From NCBI RefSeq assembly GCF_011761355.1, contig NZ_JAASRW010000001.1:186001-250000 (forward strand): DNA of 64,000 nucleotides, read 5' to 3'. The notes under the pieces are model-generated. The model ran no database searches and was not told the DNA's origin. It saw only the letters and a list, made by a program, of their open reading frames with translations. The position numbers and the translations under genes were made by a program. This document shows, piece by piece, positions 44,871 through 53,450 of this stretch (its first letter is position 1; every line of letters begins with the position of its first letter). The stretch is from Paenibacillus lupini. GTDB lineage: Bacteria; Bacillota; Bacilli; Paenibacillales; Paenibacillaceae.

Positions 44871-44886
44871 GTTGCACTGGCCCCTA

Positions 44887-44990
44887 AAACCAAAACCAAA
44901 GAGCAAAGACCTAAAGACCAAAGACAAAAGACCAAAGACCAAAGACAAAAGACCAAAGACCAAAGACCAAAGACCAAAGACAAAAGATAA
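44887..44990 (+). repeat. Low-complexity AAAGACC/AAAGACA tandem tract
   Basis: About 14 units of a 7-base purine-rich motif (AAAGACC, AAAGACA, AAAGAGC) in an unbroken tract. An ORF through it would encode a KTKDKRP repeat, which looks like an artefact of the repeat and not a gene. Confidence 0.85.
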
Positions 44991-45007
44991 TCACAAAGTC
45001 AAGATCC

Positions 45008-45059
45008 AACCGAAAAAGGCAGCACCGTTAGTTCTACAACGGTGCTGCCTTTTTCGGTT
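45008..45059. terminator. Very strong bidirectional terminator
   Basis: A 22-bp perfect stem: AACCGAAAAAGGCAGCACCG then TT pairs with AACGGTGCTGCCTTTTTCGG then TT, with loop AGTTCTAC. A and T tracts on both sides allow termination in either direction. It closes the repeat region. No annotated gene ends into it, so it may terminate a transcript of the repeat tract. Confidence 0.9.
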
Positions 45060-45240
45060 TATGCGAGTAGGCGCTAGGCAAGTATCTTTTGCTGGCAAGT
45101 ATCACTAACGGGTATCTATCAATGATTGATAGGAGATGGTTTTCATAGAGTAGGGGTTATAGACCAGTGCGAGCTAATTGTCTTGTACATATAAATATAG
45201 TACATCGCAAGTTTTGTAGCTATCAGAAGGGAGGGAATCT

Positions 45241-45273
45241 ATGAAAATGATCGTTTGGACATCAGGATTCTAA
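45241..45273 (+). CDS. Putative leader peptide (10 aa)
   Basis: ATG AAA ATG ATC GTT TGG ACA TCA GGA TTC TAA encodes MKMIVWTSGF. A strong AAGGGAGG lies 6 bases before the ATG. It lies 56 bases before the ArsB-type transporter, on the same strand. A palindrome-like TGTAC...GTACA (45184-45204) lies 40 bases upstream and may be an operator. Translation and role are unproven. Confidence 0.35.
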   Translation: MKMIVWTSGF

Positions 45274-45329
45274 TAGTAATGAAATTTAAATGAAAGTGTA
45301 GTGAGCTGAGTATGAAGAGAGGCTAGAAC

Positions 45330-46661
45330 ATGATTGATTTAATGGCAATCATCACAATTTGTACCTTCATTCTTACAATTGGATTCATATTCTGGAAACC
45401 AAATATTAATGAAGCAATACCAGCATCTGTTGGTGCATTCATCGTACTGTTAACAGGTACCGTATCATTGAGTGACTTGGGAGCTATTACAGAAACCATC
45501 AGCGGGGCTGCTATTACCATTATTGCAACGATCGTAATGGCAATTGTACTCGAAAGTTTTGGCTTCTTTCATTGGGCTGCCGAAATCTTATTAAGAAAAG
45601 CCCGAGGCTCAGGAATTAGGTTGTTCTGGCTAACTAATTTATTTTGTTTTCTAATGACGCTTTTCGTTAATAATGATGGCAGTATTCTCATTACAACTCC
45701 TATTTTATTAATGCTGCTCAGAAGTATGGGACTTAAAAATCATCAAAAGATTCCTTATTTGCTCTCAGGCGCACTTATAGCGACAGCTTCAAGCGCTCCA
45801 ATCGGAGTAAGTAATATCGTAAACTTAATTGCACTTAAAATCGTTCACATGGATCTGTATATGCATACAGCAATGATGTTCGTCCCTGCATCGCTTGGAC
45901 TAGTAGTAATGGCTCTGCTTCTGTTCGCGCTCTTTTACCGGACACTTCCGAAGAAACTCCCACAAATCGCGCAATGGAGCTTAACACCGGGAGGTCATCC
46001 GCTTAAAGGGGATATACCGAAAGTTAGAAGTGCGAAATTCATGCGCAATGTATTGATTTTCGTTTTTTGTGTGCGAGTCAGCTTATTTGTAGCCTCCTAT
46101 ATCAACTTCCCCGTTTCGCTGATGGCTGTCATCGGATCCGTGTTCCTTTTAACCTGGCGTTGGATTTTCTTGAAGATTCCTCCTGTTGATATGATCAAGA
46201 AGACACCATGGTATATACTCATTTTTGCATTTGGTATGTATGTGATCATTTATGGTCTTCGTAATCTTGGACTTACAGAGTGGCTTATTCATTTTCTACA
46301 GCCGCTTATCGCCGGTAGTTTACTACATGCCAGCATGCTGATGGGACTGCTTATGAGTATTTTATCTAACTTATTTAACAATCACCCTGCTCTGATGGTT
46401 GGTACGCTGACGTTAACGAATATGGGACTAGATCCAATTACGTTGAAGATTGCGTATCTAGCGAGTGTTATTGGCAGCGATATCGGTTCACTTCTGCTTC
46501 CAATTGGTACACTTGCAACTATCATGTGGATGCACATTATTAGAAAGGACGGAGTGAAAATGAGCTGGAGTAATTACTTGAAGGTTACTGTGCTCGTCAT
46601 TCCAATTACGGTGATCGTGTCTTTGGTCTTATTGAGTTTATGGGTATCTTGGTTGTTCTAA
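45330..46661 (+). CDS. ArsB/NhaD-superfamily membrane transporter
   Basis: 443 residues with about 11 membrane helices. The pattern MTLFVNNDGSILITTPILL and the second half SNLFNNHPALMVGTLTLTN are the two inverted signature loops of the ion-transporter superfamily that includes ArsB (arsenite efflux) and citrate carriers. No arsR or arsC lies nearby, so arsenite is not shown to be the substrate. GAGAGG precedes the ATG. Confidence 0.82.
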   Translation: MIDLMAIITICTFILTIGFIFWKPNINEAIPASVGAFIVLLTGTVSLSDLGAITETISGAAITIIATIVMAIVLESFGFFHWAAEILLRKARGSGIRLFWLTNLFCFLMTLFVNNDGSILITTPILLMLLRSMGLKNHQKIPYLLSGALIATASSAPIGVSNIVNLIALKIVHMDLYMHTAMMFVPASLGLVVMALLLFALFYRTLPKKLPQIAQWSLTPGGHPLKGDIPKVRSAKFMRNVLIFVFCVRVSLFVASYINFPVSLMAVIGSVFLLTWRWIFLKIPPVDMIKKTPWYILIFAFGMYVIIYGLRNLGLTEWLIHFLQPLIAGSLLHASMLMGLLMSILSNLFNNHPALMVGTLTLTNMGLDPITLKIAYLASVIGSDIGSLLLPIGTLATIMWMHIIRKDGVKMSWSNYLKVTVLVIPITVIVSLVLLSLWVSWLF

Positions 46662-46695
46662 AAAAGAAGATATGCATGCAAAAGGAGGGCTTATT

Positions 46696-47355
46696 TTGAA
46701 TGAGTTTACATCCTATCTATCGGAAAAAGTGGTTGTAGAAATATCCGGGAATCGTCCCAAACATGGGAAGTTGATCGAGGCGGGGACAGATTTGTTAGTC
46801 CTTCTGCATCAGCAGCGTTACTACTACATCCCAATGACCCATCTGCATAGTCTCAAAGCAGACTTAAGGGCTGGGAGTGATGATGATAAAGATATTAATC
46901 TGACACCATTTATAAAGCAAGATGAACAAATATCACTAGCTAAAATGTTGCAGAATGCAAAAGGTTTGTTCGTAGAAATATCCGTATGTGGCAATAAACC
47001 CATTCTTGGGTATTTAAATGAGGTGATGACGGACTATCTGATCTTACATTCTCCTATCTACAATACCATTTATGTTGCCCTTGATCATTTAAAATGGTTA
47101 ATCCCTTATCCTAGCTCTTATTCACCGTTCTCACTAACCGCAGAAACAGTTACGGTTGATGTTAGAGCTAAAACGTTTGCAGAACTGTTTCAAGAAGAAA
47201 AAGGGAATAAGGCTGCTATCGATTGGAGTAGTCCATCTGAACGGCTAGGTGTAATCAAATCTATGAGCAATAATATTGTTGAATTAATTGAGATTGACGG
47301 AAGTAGCACATTACTTCAACTTGGTCATATTCATACGCTGTATGTACCGAGGTAG
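46696..47355 (+). CDS. DUF2642-like protein with repeated beta domain
   Basis: 219 residues from a TTG at 46696, 6 bases after AAAGGAGGG. Three related segments: VVVEISGNRPKHGKLIEAGT (about 12-58), LFVEISVCGNKPILGYLNEV (about 86-134) and LGVIKSMSNNIVELIEIDGS (about 184-219), each followed by a hydrophobic TDYLILH/YVPL pattern ending in a His-Leu site. Resembles DUF2642 proteins of the Bacillus spore coat. Probably co-transcribed with the upstream transporter. Function unknown. Confidence 0.65.
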   Translation: MNEFTSYLSEKVVVEISGNRPKHGKLIEAGTDLLVLLHQQRYYYIPMTHLHSLKADLRAGSDDDKDINLTPFIKQDEQISLAKMLQNAKGLFVEISVCGNKPILGYLNEVMTDYLILHSPIYNTIYVALDHLKWLIPYPSSYSPFSLTAETVTVDVRAKTFAELFQEEKGNKAAIDWSSPSERLGVIKSMSNNIVELIEIDGSSTLLQLGHIHTLYVPR

Positions 47356-47400
47356 AATGATGAGATGAATGAAACCGGTTGTTCCACACAAAAAGAAAAA

Positions 47401-47420
47401 GACCTTCGGGAAGGAAGGTC
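47401..47420 (+). other. Hairpin after the DUF2642-like gene
   Basis: GACCTTC, GGGAAG, GAAGGTC. A-rich on the left (AAAAAGAAAAA), which would be a T-run on the minus strand. A second hairpin, GAAAGCCCG/CGGGCTTTC at 47483-47512, has no T-run. The rest of 47356-47572 shows no gene. Confidence 0.5.
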
Positions 47421-47572
47421 ATGGTAAGCACATCATCAGTTTATGAGTGAGTCAGTTTATAAGCGTGGGTATTTTACATCGTGAAAGCCCGGTCAACATA
47501 AATCGGGCTTTCAATCACAGGTAGAATTGTTATGATGGTACAAGAGCATTCATTAAAGAGAGGTGGAATAGT

Positions 47573-48067
47573 ATGCAAACCATGTTTCGTTACAATTGGT
47601 TGGTCAGGGAAGAATGGTATCGCTGGTGTGAAGACGTGCCTGAAGAGGAACTGCTGCGGATCCGGACAGGTGGAGTAGGGGGAATTCTACATACGTTGTT
47701 CCATATCGCAGATGTAGAGTGGAGCTGGGTACGCGCTTTGCAGGGGAAACCGGATTTTCAGGAAAGCTTTGAGGATTATAGAAGTTTAGAGAAGGTTCGC
47801 AGGCTGGATGCATCTTTCCGCCAAGAAGTTGAAGAGTTTTTACAGTCTTGGGAAGCGAATATGGAGACATTGCCGTTTTACGATCAGCAAAAGGACGGGG
47901 AGTTTTCCGGTTATTCATGGGGAGAAGTCATACGTCATGCGATTGCACATGAAATTCACCATATTGGCCAGCTGTCGATCTGGGCGAGAGAAATCGGAAG
48001 AAAGCCTGTCTCCGCAAATTTGATAGGCAAAGGTCTGATTAGACCCCATATTGAAAAGAACGATTAA
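47573..48067 (+). CDS. DinB-family four-helix protein
   Basis: 164 residues. The three metal-binding histidines of the DinB/YfiT superfamily are visible: LHTLFHIADVEW (first His) and AIAHEIHHIGQLSIW (two more). Four-helix bundle length. Members are thiol transferases or of unknown function; the DNA-damage link is by name only. GAGAGG lies 8 bases upstream. Monocistronic, convergent with the next gene. Confidence 0.85.
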   Translation: MQTMFRYNWLVREEWYRWCEDVPEEELLRIRTGGVGGILHTLFHIADVEWSWVRALQGKPDFQESFEDYRSLEKVRRLDASFRQEVEEFLQSWEANMETLPFYDQQKDGEFSGYSWGEVIRHAIAHEIHHIGQLSIWAREIGRKPVSANLIGKGLIRPHIEKND

Positions 48068-48093
48068 GGAATGAATAACTGTGTGTGTTGTGA

Positions 48094-49347
48094 TTATGCC
48101 CTTTGCTCAGGCATAACCACAACACCGGTTGCCTTTCGTGATTTAAGCACATCTATTAAGTGATCCTGTTGAGAGTTCAAACAGGTTAGTTGAAAAATAA
48201 CTTCGCTTTTACGGCTTGAAGCCAATTTAAGCTTCTTTTTATTGAAGGCTAATTCAATAACTAATCCTAGGAAAAACCCAAAAACTAAACCAATCAGCCC
48301 CCAAATGATAGGTCCCCAATGCCATATGAATCCATAAATTGTTCCCAGAACCATAAAGATCGTTGCACCAACCATGGCGCCGTCCAGAATACTCCTGCCA
48401 TCGACCCGATGAATAGAGTCAATGACATGTGTTTGAGAGTCAAGGTTTTCGAGAGGCAATGCAACGATATGGTGTGATGGGATCCCCAGCTTCTCCATAT
48501 CATGGATAGCCATCTCTACAAAAGGTGAGTGTTCAAAGGTAGCGATAATCTTCACGTTACTGCTGTCAATTGTGTTTAATTGTCCCAAGTTTTCTGCCCT
48601 CACTCTAAGATACCGTGTTTGTTCGATGTCGAATAATATATTATTTTCATTGACTGATGCATAGGCCTGATAAAGAGCAAAGACGTACATGGAAGGTAAG
48701 AATAGAAACCATTGCCAGTCTACATCGGTATTTGCACTGCTGTAATCTCCAAGAAACGAATAGAGCCAGGCACGGATAGCCACAGCCTTATAACAGACAA
48801 AAATCCACCAAGCTAATATAAAAGTACCAACAATCGTGCTGCCGCTATACATTTGTCCTAAGCCAGGAGATACTGCTGACCAGAACATTCCGGCCCATGG
48901 ATGTTTTTTATCAAGGATGCTAATATCAAAAAAACTTACATCTGAAGGTGTTACAGGTGCGTCTTCAACTTCCGCTAGTGCATGACTCTTATTGTTCTCA
49001 ACTGCACAACGGTAACTGTCCCATATGCCGTAAACAAATACGGCTACATACAGCAGAAGCCAGTCCTGGTTTAAAGCTGCTTTTGCCTCATCAAACCTGC
49101 CTTGAAAAGATAGGGCAATCCCCAAGTTCAGATTGGCTTTATTATTCACCACAAGTTCCCAGATAATCAGCACAAAACCATGCAGATACTTTCCTAGAAA
49201 CATATGCCCGAAACCAGGGAAAGCAACCGACCACCAGGCAGCAACCCAAGGGGGGCGGGGATAGATTGAATTTATTCCGAAAACGGATATATGCCCTTTG
49301 GAATACCGAGGTTTAATATTTGAAGACTGGAACTTCTGATGAGGCAT
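48094..49347 (-). CDS. Hypothetical membrane protein with internal duplication
   Basis: 417 residues from an ATG at 49347 with CAGGAG about 9 bases upstream; an ATG at 49392 lacks a site. Two related membrane repeats: PPWVAAWWSVAFPGFGHMFL (about 32-130) and HPWAGMFWSAVSPGLGQMYS (about 148-245), each ending in a hydrophobic YAxYxAY/IWDSYR helix. The C-terminal part (about 265-400) holds a soluble IIATFEHSPFVEMAIHDME domain and a glycine-rich hairpin of two helices (VGATIFMVLGTIYGFIWHWG). Family not recognised. Confidence 0.75.
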   Translation of the reverse strand: MPHQKFQSSNIKPRYSKGHISVFGINSIYPRPPWVAAWWSVAFPGFGHMFLGKYLHGFVLIIWELVVNNKANLNLGIALSFQGRFDEAKAALNQDWLLLYVAVFVYGIWDSYRCAVENNKSHALAEVEDAPVTPSDVSFFDISILDKKHPWAGMFWSAVSPGLGQMYSGSTIVGTFILAWWIFVCYKAVAIRAWLYSFLGDYSSANTDVDWQWFLFLPSMYVFALYQAYASVNENNILFDIEQTRYLRVRAENLGQLNTIDSSNVKIIATFEHSPFVEMAIHDMEKLGIPSHHIVALPLENLDSQTHVIDSIHRVDGRSILDGAMVGATIFMVLGTIYGFIWHWGPIIWGLIGLVFGFFLGLVIELAFNKKKLKLASSRKSEVIFQLTCLNSQQDHLIDVLKSRKATGVVVMPEQRA

Positions 49348-49426
49348 AGATATCTTCTCCTGATATAAGATGTCCTCGTATAAGCTTTCCATAAACTAAC
49401 TGTATTATCAAAGATTTCACAAACAC

Positions 49427-49475
49427 AAAAAAGCCGGACATCAGCTGCATGCAGCAAGATGTCCGGCGCTTTTTA
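49427..49475 (-). terminator. Terminator of serA
   Basis: On the minus strand AAAAAGCGCCGGACATC and GATGTCCGGCTTTTTTG form a stem with a TTGCTGCATGCAGCT loop (itself partly palindromic), followed by a T-run. It lies just after the serA stop at 49479. Confidence 0.85.
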
Positions 49476-49478
49476 TTA

Positions 49479-51071
49479 TTAGAACAACGAAATTTCTTTC
49501 GCTGTGTTCATTTCAGGCAGGTTAGTCAGTTGCTCGAGGATTTCTTTGCCTGCGTTTTTGTCGACAGTCAGAACCATGATAGCAGAACCGCCAACCAGTT
49601 GGCGACCTACTTGCATCGTAGCGATGTTCACATCGTTGTTGCCAAGAAGTGTACCAACGCGGCCGATGATGCCCGGTTTGTCGTTATGCGAGATCAGGAT
49701 CAGGTTACCCTCAGGAGTAACGTCAACAGGGAACTTATCGATTTGTACAACGCGCTCACCGTAACCAGTAAGCAGTGTACCTGCTACGATACGTTCTTCC
49801 TTCTTCGTACGAAGCGATACCGTTACCAGGTTCGTGAAGTCTTTGGAAGCCTGCGATTTTTGCTGTACGATGTTCAGGTCACGCACTTTTGCAAGGTGCA
49901 TCGAGTTAACAACGTTAACTTGGTCAGAACCAAGGTGATGCGACAGTACGCCTTTTACAATGTAGCGAGTCAGCGGCTGAGTATCAACCTCTGCAAGCTC
50001 ACCGGAATAACGAACTGTAATTTCTTGAACGGCACCTTCCGTAATTTGTGCAACCAGGCTGCCGAGCTTCTCGCCCAGTGCGTAGTATGGCTGCAGCTTG
50101 CTTTGCAGGTTAGCCGGAATAGGAGGCATATTAACCGCATTGCTGAAAGGTTCGTTGCGCAGAATGTGCAATACTTGCTCCGATACGTCGATCGCAACGT
50201 TCTCTTGTGCTTCAACAGTTGATGCACCAAGATGCGGAGTAACGATGATTTTCGGATTTGTCAGGAATGGATGATCTTCAGCCGGCGGCTCAACTTCGAA
50301 TACGTCAAATGCTGCACCAGCAACGATACCAGCATCAACGGCTTCAACAAGCGCAAGCTCATCTATAATACCACCGCGTGCACAGTTAACGATACGCATA
50401 CCAGGCTTCATCACTTCGAATTGCTTCTTGCCGATCATATGACGAGTCTCAGGAGTCAGTGGAGTATGAACAGTCATAAAGTCTGCGTTACGAACGATCT
50501 CGTCTACAGTAGCCAGCTTAATGCCAAGCTTCTCTGCACGCTCTTCCGTCATGAACGGGTCATAACCCATAATTTCCATACCAAACGCTTTTGCACGTTT
50601 TGCTACTTCGCTGCCGATACGGCCCATGCCAAGTACGCCAAGCGTTTTGTTACGAAGTTCAACACCAAGGAACGATTTACGATCCCACACGCCGCCAACT
50701 GTTTTCAGGTAAGCTTGCGGAATGTGACGGGCAACTGCCATCATCATGGCAAAAGTATGCTCACACGTTGTAATCGTATTGCCATCTGGTGCATTAATAA
50801 CGATGATACCACGTTGTGTAGCCGCTTCAAGATCGATATTGTCTACGCCTACGCCTGCACGGCCTACAACTTTCAGTTGTTTGCCAGCTTCCATAATACG
50901 CGGTGTTACACGCGTTTGGCTGCGTACAAGCAGGGCATCGTATTCACCAATAATGCTCACCAATTCGTCTTCGCTAAGTCCAGGCTTTTTGTCGACTGCT
51001 ACATCTTGCGCGTCTACAAGCTGTTGGATGCCCAGATCACTGATCGGATCCGATACTAACACTTTAAACAT
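49479..51071 (-). CDS. serA: D-3-phosphoglycerate dehydrogenase
   Basis: 530 residues. First step of serine synthesis (3-phosphoglycerate to 3-phosphohydroxypyruvate, NAD+). Substrate domain start [18 protein letters not shown]-binding [17 protein letters not shown], catalytic Arg in [10 protein letters not shown], Glu and His in [15 protein letters not shown]. Then the intervening (ASB) and C-terminal ACT domain ([20 protein letters not shown]) that usually binds serine. AGGAGG lies 8 bases before the ATG. The long leader has a strong hairpin and an attenuator-like structure. Confidence 0.96.
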   Translation of the reverse strand: MFKVLVSDPISDLGIQQLVDAQDVAVDKKPGLSEDELVSIIGEYDALLVRSQTRVTPRIMEAGKQLKVVGRAGVGVDNIDLEAATQRGIIVINAPDGNTITTCEHTFAMMMAVARHIPQAYLKTVGGVWDRKSFLGVELRNKTLGVLGMGRIGSEVAKRAKAFGMEIMGYDPFMTEERAEKLGIKLATVDEIVRNADFMTVHTPLTPETRHMIGKKQFEVMKPGMRIVNCARGGIIDELALVEAVDAGIVAGAAFDVFEVEPPAEDHPFLTNPKIIVTPHLGASTVEAQENVAIDVSEQVLHILRNEPFSNAVNMPPIPANLQSKLQPYYALGEKLGSLVAQITEGAVQEITVRYSGELAEVDTQPLTRYIVKGVLSHHLGSDQVNVVNSMHLAKVRDLNIVQQKSQASKDFTNLVTVSLRTKKEERIVAGTLLTGYGERVVQIDKFPVDVTPEGNLILISHNDKPGIIGRVGTLLGNNDVNIATMQVGRQLVGGSAIMVLTVDKNAGKEILEQLTNLPEMNTAKEISLF

Positions 51072-51096
51072 ATGTAGATTGCCTCCTAAAATTTTT

Positions 51097-51153
51097 GTGA
51101 AGTGCCGACATACCAGGCAAACTGTATGTTTGCTCGATATGTCGGCACTTCAC
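51097..51153 (-). promoter_or_regulatory. Strong hairpin in the serA leader, next to the ribosome binding site
   Basis: GTGAAGTGCCGACATA (51097-51112) and TATGTCGGCACTTCAC (51138-51153) form a perfect 16-bp stem. The 25-base loop contains a further GCAAAC/GTTTGC pair. On the minus strand the 3' end is only about 10 bases before the AGGAGG of serA. No T-run, so it is not a terminator. Confidence 0.8.
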
Positions 51154-51186
51154 GCCTATTTGATGATCTTATAGATGGATGCTAAA

Positions 51187-51240
51187 ACAAAAAACCTCGT
51201 CTCGGCACAGAAACAAAGCGAGCCGGACGAGAAGTTCGTC
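51187..51240 (-). promoter_or_regulatory. Candidate transcription attenuator of serA
   Basis: Minus strand: CTCGTCCGGC (51231-51222) and GCCGAGACGAG (51206-51196) form a stem with one bulge, followed by GTTTTTTGTTTT, i.e. a terminator 115 bases before serA. The 5' arm is shared with an upstream hairpin GACGA-ACTTC-TCGTC (51240-51226), which would act as an antiterminator. No T-box sequence is visible, so any ligand is unknown. Confidence 0.55.
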
Positions 51241-51247
51241 TTTTTCT

Positions 51248-51283
51248 TCGGAATGAAACGCGCTCTGCTGAACCGTTTCACCT
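51248..51283. repeat. Dispersed intergenic repeat, fragment E
   Basis: TCGGAATGAAACGCGCTCTG then CTGAACCGTTTCACCTAG. Matches the copy at 60735 (GGAATGAAACGCGCCCCGCT ... GCCGTTTCACCTTG) with a deleted centre. TGAAAC and GTTTCA form its stem. Located in the serA leader. Confidence 0.55.
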
Positions 51284-51339
51284 AGCGGCAAACGTAGATG
51301 TCTGTTGTTGTCCTTGGTGTGTGAAAAATTGCACGCTTT

Positions 51340-51345
51340 ATTATA
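51340..51345 (-). promoter_or_regulatory. Possible -10 of serA
   Basis: Minus-strand TATAAT in an AT-rich setting, preceded by no clear -35. It would start the leader described above about 265 bases before the serA ATG. Confidence 0.3.
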
Positions 51346-51423
51346 AAACGAAAGGGTTTAAAAGCGACAGGGACAACCGTTCTTATTTTATAGCAATGTA
51401 GTGGACAATTGCAATGTGTAAAC

Positions 51424-51452
51424 TTGATCAAATGTGAAATTTTCGTTATGAT
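51424..51452 (+). promoter_or_regulatory. Sigma-A-type promoter of the rhodanese gene
   Basis: TTGATC (51424-51429), 17 bases, TATGAT (51447-51452), followed 45 bases later by the start codon. Divergent from serA. Confidence 0.6.
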
Positions 51453-51497
51453 TCAACCAATACAAGAGATATTCTTGAGGTTAGGGGAGAGACAGCT

Positions 51498-51824
51498 ATG
51501 AGCGAATGGAAAGAATTTGAACCTGAATCTTTGCTGAAGCTGCTTAAAGAGGGGCAGCTTGAAGCGGAGCAGGTAATTGACGTGCGTGAACAGCAGGAGT
51601 GGGACTACTATCATTTGGAATCATCCATTTTACTTCCCATGAATACGATCCCATACAGTCTCGGAACCATTTCGGATGACAAACCGTTATATATTGTATG
51701 CGCGCATGGAGTACGCAGTGCGGCCGTTTGCAATTATTTAGAAGAACAAGGCTACAGCAGCCTCCACAATGTTACCGGCGGAATGGCTGCAATAGCCTCG
51801 TTACAAGGATTTCAATACGATTAA
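51498..51824 (+). CDS. Rhodanese-domain protein
   Basis: 108 residues, a single rhodanese domain: VIDVREQQEWDYYHLESSIL at the start and the active-site loop IVCAHGVRSAAVCNYL with the persulfide cysteine. Sulfur-transfer function is inferred. GGGGAGAG precedes the ATG. Confidence 0.87.
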   Translation: MSEWKEFEPESLLKLLKEGQLEAEQVIDVREQQEWDYYHLESSILLPMNTIPYSLGTISDDKPLYIVCAHGVRSAAVCNYLEEQGYSSLHNVTGGMAAIASLQGFQYD

Positions 51825-51832
51825 GCTCAAAC

Positions 51833-52741
51833 TTAAGAGAAGAATGGAAGCTGGGGCAGGAGCTCCTGCTTGTACAATTTCGTACGGTTCGTTATAAAAT
51901 CTCCGCTGCGTACAGCTTCGGTCTCAATCAGCAGATCAGCAATTGCTGAGATGGATTTCAAATTCATCTTCGAAGGCTGACCAGAAGCGATAAAGTCATC
52001 GATCCGGCTCGTTAGATCCTGCGGATAAAATATTGTAAGCTGCTTGCGGGCAGCAAGTTGATCGGCCATAAGTTTATTTTTTACGATTAACGGAAGGCTA
52101 GACCACTTCTTGATCTCGATGACCTTCGGCATTTTATATTCGGAAGGAATGTTAGGTTCAACGGTAGCTCCCCATTTCAGTATGGCTGAGTAATACGATT
52201 GTTGAGCCACAAGTGATTGCTGAACGGCAGTCAGATAGGATTGCTCTTGCTCAATGGTGCTTTGCAGCTTAGAGGCATCTGTTGACTTCACGGTAGCAGC
52301 CGCCGCTGCTTTCGCAGCCTGTTCGAATTGCTCCAGGCTTCTAATGAAGTTCGATTGTGCATCGCCAAGAAGTGGTGATTTCTGCATATCAAACGATGAT
52401 GCTTCCGCTTTTTGCGAATGTGCCAGATCCGCTAGATCCTTCAGTCTGCTTGACGCATTGCTGGACTGACCTTGAGCAAAGTCATTTATCGCATCGTCCC
52501 ATTCGGTTAGAAATTCACGGTAAGGCAAAAATACGGTATGATAAAATGAGACAAGATCCTGCTGCTGATAGGGAGTGTTGTTCTCAACTGCTGCAGATTT
52601 TAATTCCTTCATTTCGTACTTGGTTTCCGTTTTGGACGTCCCGATCTTTACGCCGTAGAAGAATGCGCCTACTGCGCAGACGAGCATAAAGACAAACCCC
52701 AAACTAAATATCATTGCGGAACGAGATAAACGTTTCTCCAT
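51833..52741 (-). CDS. Hypothetical membrane-anchored coiled-coil-like protein
   Basis: 302 residues from an ATG at 52741 with AAGGAG 7 bases upstream. One N-terminal membrane helix (about 11-30) followed by an extracytoplasmic, largely helical region rich in Ala, Gln and Ser (about 130-190). The end converges on the rhodanese gene with 8 bases between stops. No family recognised. Confidence 0.7.
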   Translation of the reverse strand: MEKRLSRSAMIFSLGFVFMLVCAVGAFFYGVKIGTSKTETKYEMKELKSAAVENNTPYQQQDLVSFYHTVFLPYREFLTEWDDAINDFAQGQSSNASSRLKDLADLAHSQKAEASSFDMQKSPLLGDAQSNFIRSLEQFEQAAKAAAAATVKSTDASKLQSTIEQEQSYLTAVQQSLVAQQSYYSAILKWGATVEPNIPSEYKMPKVIEIKKWSSLPLIVKNKLMADQLAARKQLTIFYPQDLTSRIDDFIASGQPSKMNLKSISAIADLLIETEAVRSGDFITNRTKLYKQELLPQLPFFS

Positions 52742-52847
52742 CACAAATCTCCTTCTATGTATTAGATTATGCCGTCATTTTGTGCCCTATCAGTATAGGT
52801 GAAATGATCATAAAAGGAAATATGACCTTCTAGACAGGCGGGAAGCT

Positions 52848-53450
52848 ATGAAAAAATTCGATCTCCGTAATATCCGCGTGCGTCAGTTGTCTGTCGATGA
52901 GCTCGACGACCGCATGCTGCTTATGAATCTTTACGTCACACAAGCGATTACTATTATTATCGGTTTGATATGGGCATTATTTCAGCGTTCGAATCCATTT
53001 CAATTATTACAAATTCCAAATAACCTTAATTTCCTATGGTGGGGGCTTGGCTTAGGGGCAGCTGTTATCGTGGTGGACCTGCTCATTTCAAGATGGGTTC
53101 CCGAGGAAGCGACGGACGATGGTGGAATCAATGAACGTATCTTCCGTTTGAGACCAGTATGGCATATTGCTGTTATTTCACTGGTCGTTGCTATATGTGA
53201 GGAAGTGTTATTCCGGGGGGCTGTACAGCATTCATTTGGTCCCTATTGGACAAGTATTATTTTCGCTGCGATTCATGTCCGTTATCTAAAACATTGGATT
53301 CCAACTGGTCTTGTCTTCTCCATTAGTTATGGATTAGGCTGGATATACGTGGAATCAGGCACATTATGGGCTCCAATTCTTGCACACTTTGTTGTTGACT
53401 TTATAATGGGTCTTATTATTCGATTCAGGAGGGAGCAAACAGAGCAGTGA
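52848..53450 (+). CDS. ypbD: CPBP-family intramembrane metalloprotease (YpbD-like)
   Basis: 200 residues, about five membrane helices. CPBP motifs: CEEVLFRGAVQH (EExxxR), then FAAIHVRYL (FxxxH) and LAHFVVDFIM (HxxxD). Probable Abi-type protease. Occupies the B. subtilis ypbD slot after serA. Overlaps the next gene by one base. Confidence 0.88.
   Translation: MKKFDLRNIRVRQLSVDELDDRMLLMNLYVTQAITIIIGLIWALFQRSNPFQLLQIPNNLNFLWWGLGLGAAVIVVDLLISRWVPEEATDDGGINERIFRLRPVWHIAVISLVVAICEEVLFRGAVQHSFGPYWTSIIFAAIHVRYLKHWIPTGLVFSISYGLGWIYVESGTLWAPILAHFVVDFIMGLIIRFRREQTEQ

Noticed and set aside
44887..44990. CRISPR-like tandem repeat
   Set aside because: Repeat units are 7 bases with no unique spacers and there are no cas genes; it is a simple low-complexity tract.
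44872..45108. 78-codon ORF encoding a KTKDKRP repeat
   Set aside because: It comes from the heptamer repeat AAAGACC/AAAGACA and reads into a terminator. No ribosome binding site.
49449..51059. Two long + strand frames over serA (257 and 275 codons)
   Set aside because: serA has all family motifs on the minus strand; these frames have none and reflect codon bias.
51072..51345. T-box riboswitch in the serA leader
   Set aside because: The conserved T-box sequence (AGGGTGGNACCGCG type) is absent, although a terminator and an alternative hairpin are present.
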